A stretch of DNA of 15,890 bases from Bacteroidaceae bacterium (GTDB lineage: Bacteria > Bacteroidota > Bacteroidia > Bacteroidales > Bacteroidaceae), in the NCBI GenBank assembly GCA_900769765.1, contig CAAGHW010000083.1:1-15890 (forward strand), read 5' to 3'. The notes under the pieces were generated by a model. The model ran no database searches. It saw nothing but the letters and a program-made list of their open reading frames with translations, and was not told the origin of the DNA. Positions within the stretch are counted from its first letter, which is position 1. Every line of letters starts with the position of its first letter. The position numbers and the translations under genes are program-made. Of the stretch, positions 15,643 to 15,890 are shown one piece after another.

Positions 15643-15685
15643 AAAAATAACGATGCATCTGAAAAATATGCATCGTTATTTTTTT
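15643..15685 (+). terminator. Terminator of the lplA-gcv operon
   Basis: A perfect 16 bp inverted repeat (15643-15658 with 15668-15683; core ACGATGCAT / ATGCATCGT) encloses a 9 nt loop and ends in a T-tract. The A-run at the start of the stem means that it could also stop transcription coming from the other side. Confidence 0.9.
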
Positions 15686-15712
15686 GAGATATATACTTTT
15701 TCACTATCTTCG
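15683..15712 (+). promoter_or_regulatory. Possible promoter facing the terminal repeats
   Basis: TTTG (15683-15686), an 18 bp spacer and TATCTTCG (15705-15712) resemble the purM promoter, which has the same -7 octamer. The spacer is one base shorter than usual and the -33 overlaps the terminator's T-tract. If active it would transcribe the 86 bp repeats toward the window end. Confidence 0.4.
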
Positions 15713-15726
15713 CACCGCATTTCGCA

Positions 15727-15890
15727 GAATTTTCGTGCCAGCGAGTTAGAAAATTTATTTTCTTTCAACGAGTGCAGCCGAAAATGCTACTTGCGTAAAA
15801 AAAAACTATGCCGAATTTTCGTGCCAGCGAGTTAGAAAATTTATTTTCTTTCAACGAGTGCAGCCGAAAATGCTACTTGCGTAAAAAAAA
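15727..15890. repeat. Tandem direct repeat, 86 bp period, cut by window end
   Basis: Bases 15727-15804 are identical to 15813-15890 over 78 bp; the period is 86 bp and the second copy runs off the end. Each unit contains the inverted repeat AGAAAAT-TT-ATTTTCT (15748-15763 and 15834-15849), then a run of eight or more A. The 86 bp period is not a multiple of three, so the array as a whole is not a protein repeat, although short open frames cross it. I recognise no transposon or CRISPR feature. It is probably an intergenic repeat family with more copies beyond the edge. Confidence 0.9.

Noticed and set aside
15653..15835. Plus-strand open frame of 60 codons across terminator and repeats
   Set aside because: It starts inside the terminator stem and runs through a repeat whose 86 bp period shifts the frame. 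More likely non-coding.
15727..15890. CRISPR array
   Set aside because: The 78 bp identical part is far too long for a CRISPR repeat, the 8 bp remainder too short for a spacer, and no cas gene is present.

Overview
The window comes from a member of the Bacteroidota, most likely order Bacteroidales. The grounds are the naturally fused LpxC-FabZ protein, the gene order of the lipid A cluster with an acidic unknown protein between lpxA and miaA, start codons mostly without a Shine-Dalgarno sequence, and several promoters that fit the Bacteroidota pattern TTTG-N19-21-TAnnTTTG. It encodes fourteen proteins, all apparently intact. I see no rRNA, tRNA, CRISPR array, transposase, prophage or defence gene. 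Most of the window is housekeeping; its oddities are at the two edges and in non-coding structure.

Left block (39-7992, all minus strand, read right to left): purM, prfA, pyrF, lpxD, lpxC/fabZ, lpxA, a PRiA4_ORF3-like unknown gene, miaA. Gaps are 7 to 24 bp, except 92 bp before lpxD, which holds a second promoter candidate. The block joins purine synthesis, translation termination, pyrimidine synthesis, the early acylation and deacetylation steps of lipid A, and tRNA modification: a growth-linked housekeeping operon.

Middle (7993-8630): a 638 bp divergent gap with the purM promoter on the minus strand, a candidate promoter with a leader of about 210 nt on the plus strand, and short inverted repeats. 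It leads into a POT-family peptide transporter (8631-10148), closed by a clear terminator.

Right block (10298-15633, plus strand): lplA, gcvT, gcvH, gcvPA, gcvPB. This is a glycine cleavage operon with its own lipoate ligase. LplA would attach lipoate to GcvH Lys64; the two-subunit P protein decarboxylates glycine onto the lipoyl arm; GcvT passes the methylene group to tetrahydrofolate. The L protein (lipoamide dehydrogenase) is not in the window. The operon ends at a strong terminator (15643-15685).

Edges: bases 1-80 are a perfect loop-free inverted repeat centred on the miaA stop codon, and the last 164 bases hold a direct repeat with an 86 bp period that is cut by the window end. Both look like contig ends, the first possibly an assembly fold-back, the second a real intergenic repeat the assembly could not cross. 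I found no convincing undescribed multi-gene system. The best leads are the conserved unknown gene in the lipid A operon, the gcvH-gcvPA hairpin, the terminal repeat family, and the peptide transporter with a changed proton-coupling motif.
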